Shown: positions 45,518-47,575 of the stretch, in pieces
Numbering within the stretch: position 1 is the stretch's first letter
Layout of the letters: each line of letters begins with the position of its first letter
Assembly: GCF_000710465.2 (NCBI RefSeq)
Contig: NZ_JAIZ01000121.1
Location: 1-47,575 of the forward strand
DNA from: Kitasatospora sp. MBT63
Lineage (GTDB): Bacteria > Actinomycetota > Actinomycetes > Streptomycetales > Streptomycetaceae
DNA: 47,575 nt
Direction of reading: 5' to 3'
Notes under the pieces: generated by a model
Told to the model about the DNA's origin: nothing
What the model saw: only the letters and a program-made list of their open reading frames with translations
The model's database searches: none
Program-made: the position numbers and the translations under genes

Positions 45518-46982
45518 AAGCAAGCCCCAGGGGCTCTCGGGCAGGCGAAGGCTCGGGACGTGTCAGCTCGACGGCTCCGCTCCGCCGTTGACACTGGGTG
45601 TGGAGGAGACGGATTCGTTGATCGCCCGGCGTGCTCCCGCCCAGGAACGCGACGTACTGCTTGGAGATCGCCTTCCTGATGACGGCCCGCCACGTCTCCC
45701 ACTCCTGAGGGCTTCGCGGCGGGTGGTCGGCGTGCAGCAGGAGCCCTCCGCAAGCTGGGCAGCGACCGCGCTGAGCCTGAAGCAGGCGCACGGTCATACC
45801 GTCCACCGGCGGAGGCGGTCCCTTGCGACGCCGCGCGGCCCAGTACGACTCCAGGGCCGGGTCATCCGGAGACGCCCTGCCCTTGACCAACTGGTGCCGG
45901 ACGATCTTCGTCCAGGAGAACTTGAGCAGGTAGGCGCCGCTGTCGCGGTTGCCGAACACCCACCGGTCCTTCCTGGTCTTGTTGAACCGGCCGAAGTACT
46001 TGCTTGAGACCCAGTGCTTCGGCTTGTTCGGGTGGCTGTGCTTGGCCCACTTGCAGGCGAGCGTCCACATGTAGTTGTCCAGCGCCGTGAAGACCTCGCT
46101 GGACACCACCGTCCGGTAGTAGGCCGACCAGCCCCGCACGATGGGGTTGATCTTCTTGAGCACGCCCGCAGCGTTGGCCCCTCGCAGGGCCAGCATCTCG
46201 GCGTGCAGCCGTTCCCGGATCCGTCGTTGCGCCGCTGTGCTCGGCTTGATCAGCAGTTTGCCGTGATACCGGCGGACGTTGAACCCCAGGAAGTCGAACC
46301 CGCTCTCCGCGTGGACGATGCGTGTCTTGTCCTCGTGGAAGGCGAGCCCCCTGGGCGTCAGCCATGCGGCCAGCCGTTCCTTGACCAGTTCGGCCTGCTC
46401 ACGGCTGGTGCACATCGCGACAAAGTCGTCTGCGTATCGCACCAGCACGGGGCTTCCGCTCTGCGCACTGCCGGCGTCTCGGCCGGCGGTGAAGTAGCGG
46501 ACCCCTGCGGCTTCCTCCATCCCGTGCAGGGCCACGTTGAAGAGCAACGGGCTGATCACCCCGCCCTGCGGAGTTACCTCCTCGGTCGGGGCGAACCGAC
46601 CCTTGTCCACGACCCCGGCCTTCAGCCACTGCCGGACCAGTCCCCGGGCGGGGAAGGTGCCGAGCGCGGCCATCAGCCGGGCGTGGTCGATTCCGTCGAA
46701 CGCCGCCGTCAGGTCCGCGTCGAGCACCCACACACGCTGCGGGTTCTTCCCGTTCAGCGTGGAGTAGATGGCCCCGATCGCGTCGTGGCAGCCGCGGCCG
46801 GGCCGGAAGCCGTACGACTCCTCGGCCCGGCGCCAGTCGATCGACGCCCAGTCCGGATGTCCGCCCTCGGGTCCGTTCACCGTCGCGGCAGCAGCCGGGA
46901 CGGCCGAGACCGCTCCGTCCGCATCCGTCTTGGTGTCCAACTTGTCCCTCGGTTCCGTTGTCTTTGTCCAGTGAGTCCACAC
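45516..46982 (-). CDS. Group II intron reverse transcriptase/maturase with internal deletion
   Basis: 488 residues from GTG 46982. After about 55 N-terminal residues (GHPDWASIDWRRAEE) the protein jumps to SYGFRPGRGCHDAIGAIYST, so the usual RT-0 to RT-2 blocks (roughly 120-130 residues) are missing in frame at about 46817. The rest is complete: WVLDADLTAAFDGIDH (first catalytic Asp), TPQGGVISPLLFNVALHGME, YADD, the maturase/GIIM region (NPIVRGWSAYYRTVVSSEVF) and a C-terminal HNH-like part (GRCPACGGLLLHADHPPRSP with HTQCQRR). Full-length relatives would fold RNA, cut target DNA and reverse transcribe. Loss of the finger blocks probably abolishes reverse transcription. Confidence 0.88.
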   Translation of the reverse strand: MWTHWTKTTEPRDKLDTKTDADGAVSAVPAAAATVNGPEGGHPDWASIDWRRAEESYGFRPGRGCHDAIGAIYSTLNGKNPQRVWVLDADLTAAFDGIDHARLMAALGTFPARGLVRQWLKAGVVDKGRFAPTEEVTPQGGVISPLLFNVALHGMEEAAGVRYFTAGRDAGSAQSGSPVLVRYADDFVAMCTSREQAELVKERLAAWLTPRGLAFHEDKTRIVHAESGFDFLGFNVRRYHGKLLIKPSTAAQRRIRERLHAEMLALRGANAAGVLKKINPIVRGWSAYYRTVVSSEVFTALDNYMWTLACKWAKHSHPNKPKHWVSSKYFGRFNKTRKDRWVFGNRDSGAYLLKFSWTKIVRHQLVKGRASPDDPALESYWAARRRKGPPPPVDGMTVRLLQAQRGRCPACGGLLLHADHPPRSPQEWETWRAVIRKAISKQYVAFLGGSTPGDQRIRLLHTQCQRRSGAVELTRPEPSPAREPLGLA

Positions 46983-47575
46983 AGGCTCACCCGGCCCACG
47001 TCAGCACCCTCTCGGGTCCAGGCAGCAGCCTGTATCCGGACGGTTATGCGAGGCGACCGGCGGAGAGGCCGATCATGCTGCCCCGGGTTCCCGTTTCCTT
47101 TCGGCTTCCAGCGTTCGCTTCTTGGGCCATCCTGTTCCCGCTGGGGAGTTGAGCCTTCCTCACGGTCGGCCGACCGAGCCACGCAGGCTCGGACCCCAAC
47201 GGGGTTTCCACGTTCCACACGAGTGAGATACGACCGGGGGGGGCTCTCTTTACCCCGAGGCGGCGGTGTCCACCTGGCCGGAGTGACCTCTACCGGCCAG
47301 CGCCTGCCGCTTCTCAGCGGCCAGCCATGCACCCCGCTGGTGCTTTCCATCGGCGGGGCTTGGGATCACGAGGCATCAACGAGAGTTCACTTGCGTTCAC
47401 CCGTCCGGTCTTCCCCTTGCCGGTAACTCCCGGATGGAACAGGAGTCCTTGGGCTTTCCCCTGAGCTTCGCACCACGCCGTTACCGGCATCGCACGTCAA
47501 GGGCGGGGACGGGTCATACGGACACGTGGGCTTTACCCAAAGCCGGGTAGTTAAGGGATTTCCGCTGGTGGCAAG

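Larger units (their letters stand above)
45442..47575 (-). mobile_element. Group II intron (5' end outside window)
   Basis: On the minus strand the order is domain I-IV RNA (47575 down to about 46983), the intron-encoded protein, domain V (45484-45517) and a domain VI-like hairpin (about 45443-45480), ending CTACCCGAC, which has the AY end of group II introns, at 45442. The next bases resume the IS30 reading frame. The 5' GUGYG end was not found in the expected exon context, so the intron probably begins just past the window end. Confidence 0.85.

Noticed and set aside
47491..47495. GTGCG on the minus strand as the 5' end of the group II intron
   Set aside because: Sequence before it does not resemble IS30 codons and contains a further intron-like hairpin, so the intron continues beyond the window.

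Overview
The window is high-GC actinomycete DNA, most like Streptomycetaceae: third positions are almost all G/C, GTG starts are common, and it carries SARP regulators, CbxX-type AAA proteins, ECF sigma factors and many one- or two-gene modules facing a divergent regulator. No tRNA, rRNA or CRISPR array was seen. It reads as accessory (arm-like) chromosome with much gene decay.

Layout. 1-2590: 3' part of a tandem CbxX-type AAA+ ATPase, then an ECF sigma factor. 2591-6406: an empty stretch with a GH1 beta-glucosidase 3' relic, a zinc-finger anti-sigma factor behind a sigma-factor fragment, and a secreted GH9 cellulase. 6565-8483: an OmpR-type two-component system whose likely binding repeat lies before the cellulase gene. 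8533-9209: dead IS3 transposase. 9458-10865: TetR regulator divergent from a membrane protein, with two matching operators. 11298-14910: divergent GT4 and GT1 glycosyltransferases. 15162-18900: a small protein and a graveyard of broken genes (MarR, serine hydrolase, frameshifted beta-propeller-like gene, ORFs with a GGAC repeat). 18947-22367: HxlR regulator divergent from a metallo-beta-lactamase-fold hydrolase, NAD(P)-binding protein and Bcr/CflA-type exporter. 22588-24964: a DtxR-type regulator and a SARP joined by a deletion that damaged both. 24973-26371: PEBP protein divergent from a GntR regulator.

26372-28336: relics, including a second GH1 tail, and an HSL-type esterase. 28720-33748: a small ORF with a strong ribosome-binding site, a 53-bp tandem repeat and a coupled xdhA-xdhB-xdhC operon for purine oxidation. 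34122-37684: a metallo-beta-lactamase-fold protein, an unrecognised protein built of two homologous halves, an MmyB-type HTH regulator and a second PEBP protein. 37772-44441: an AfsR-type SARP (winged helix-BTAD-NB-ARC-TPR) divergent from a four-gene overlapping operon of ABC ATPase, ABC permease, histidine kinase and LuxR-type response regulator. 44451-47575: transposase and integrase relics, then the 3' end of an IS30-family element interrupted by a group II intron that runs past the window end. The intron has an intact domain V, but its encoded reverse transcriptase has lost its N-terminal RT blocks.

The genes form small regulator-target modules, not one pathway. The clearest functional units are the xdh operon, the ABC/two-component operon with its divergent SARP, and the cellulase/two-component pair. 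I see no PKS, NRPS or other biosynthetic core, and no intact defence system. The least explained intact gene is the duplicated-domain protein at 35134-35919.
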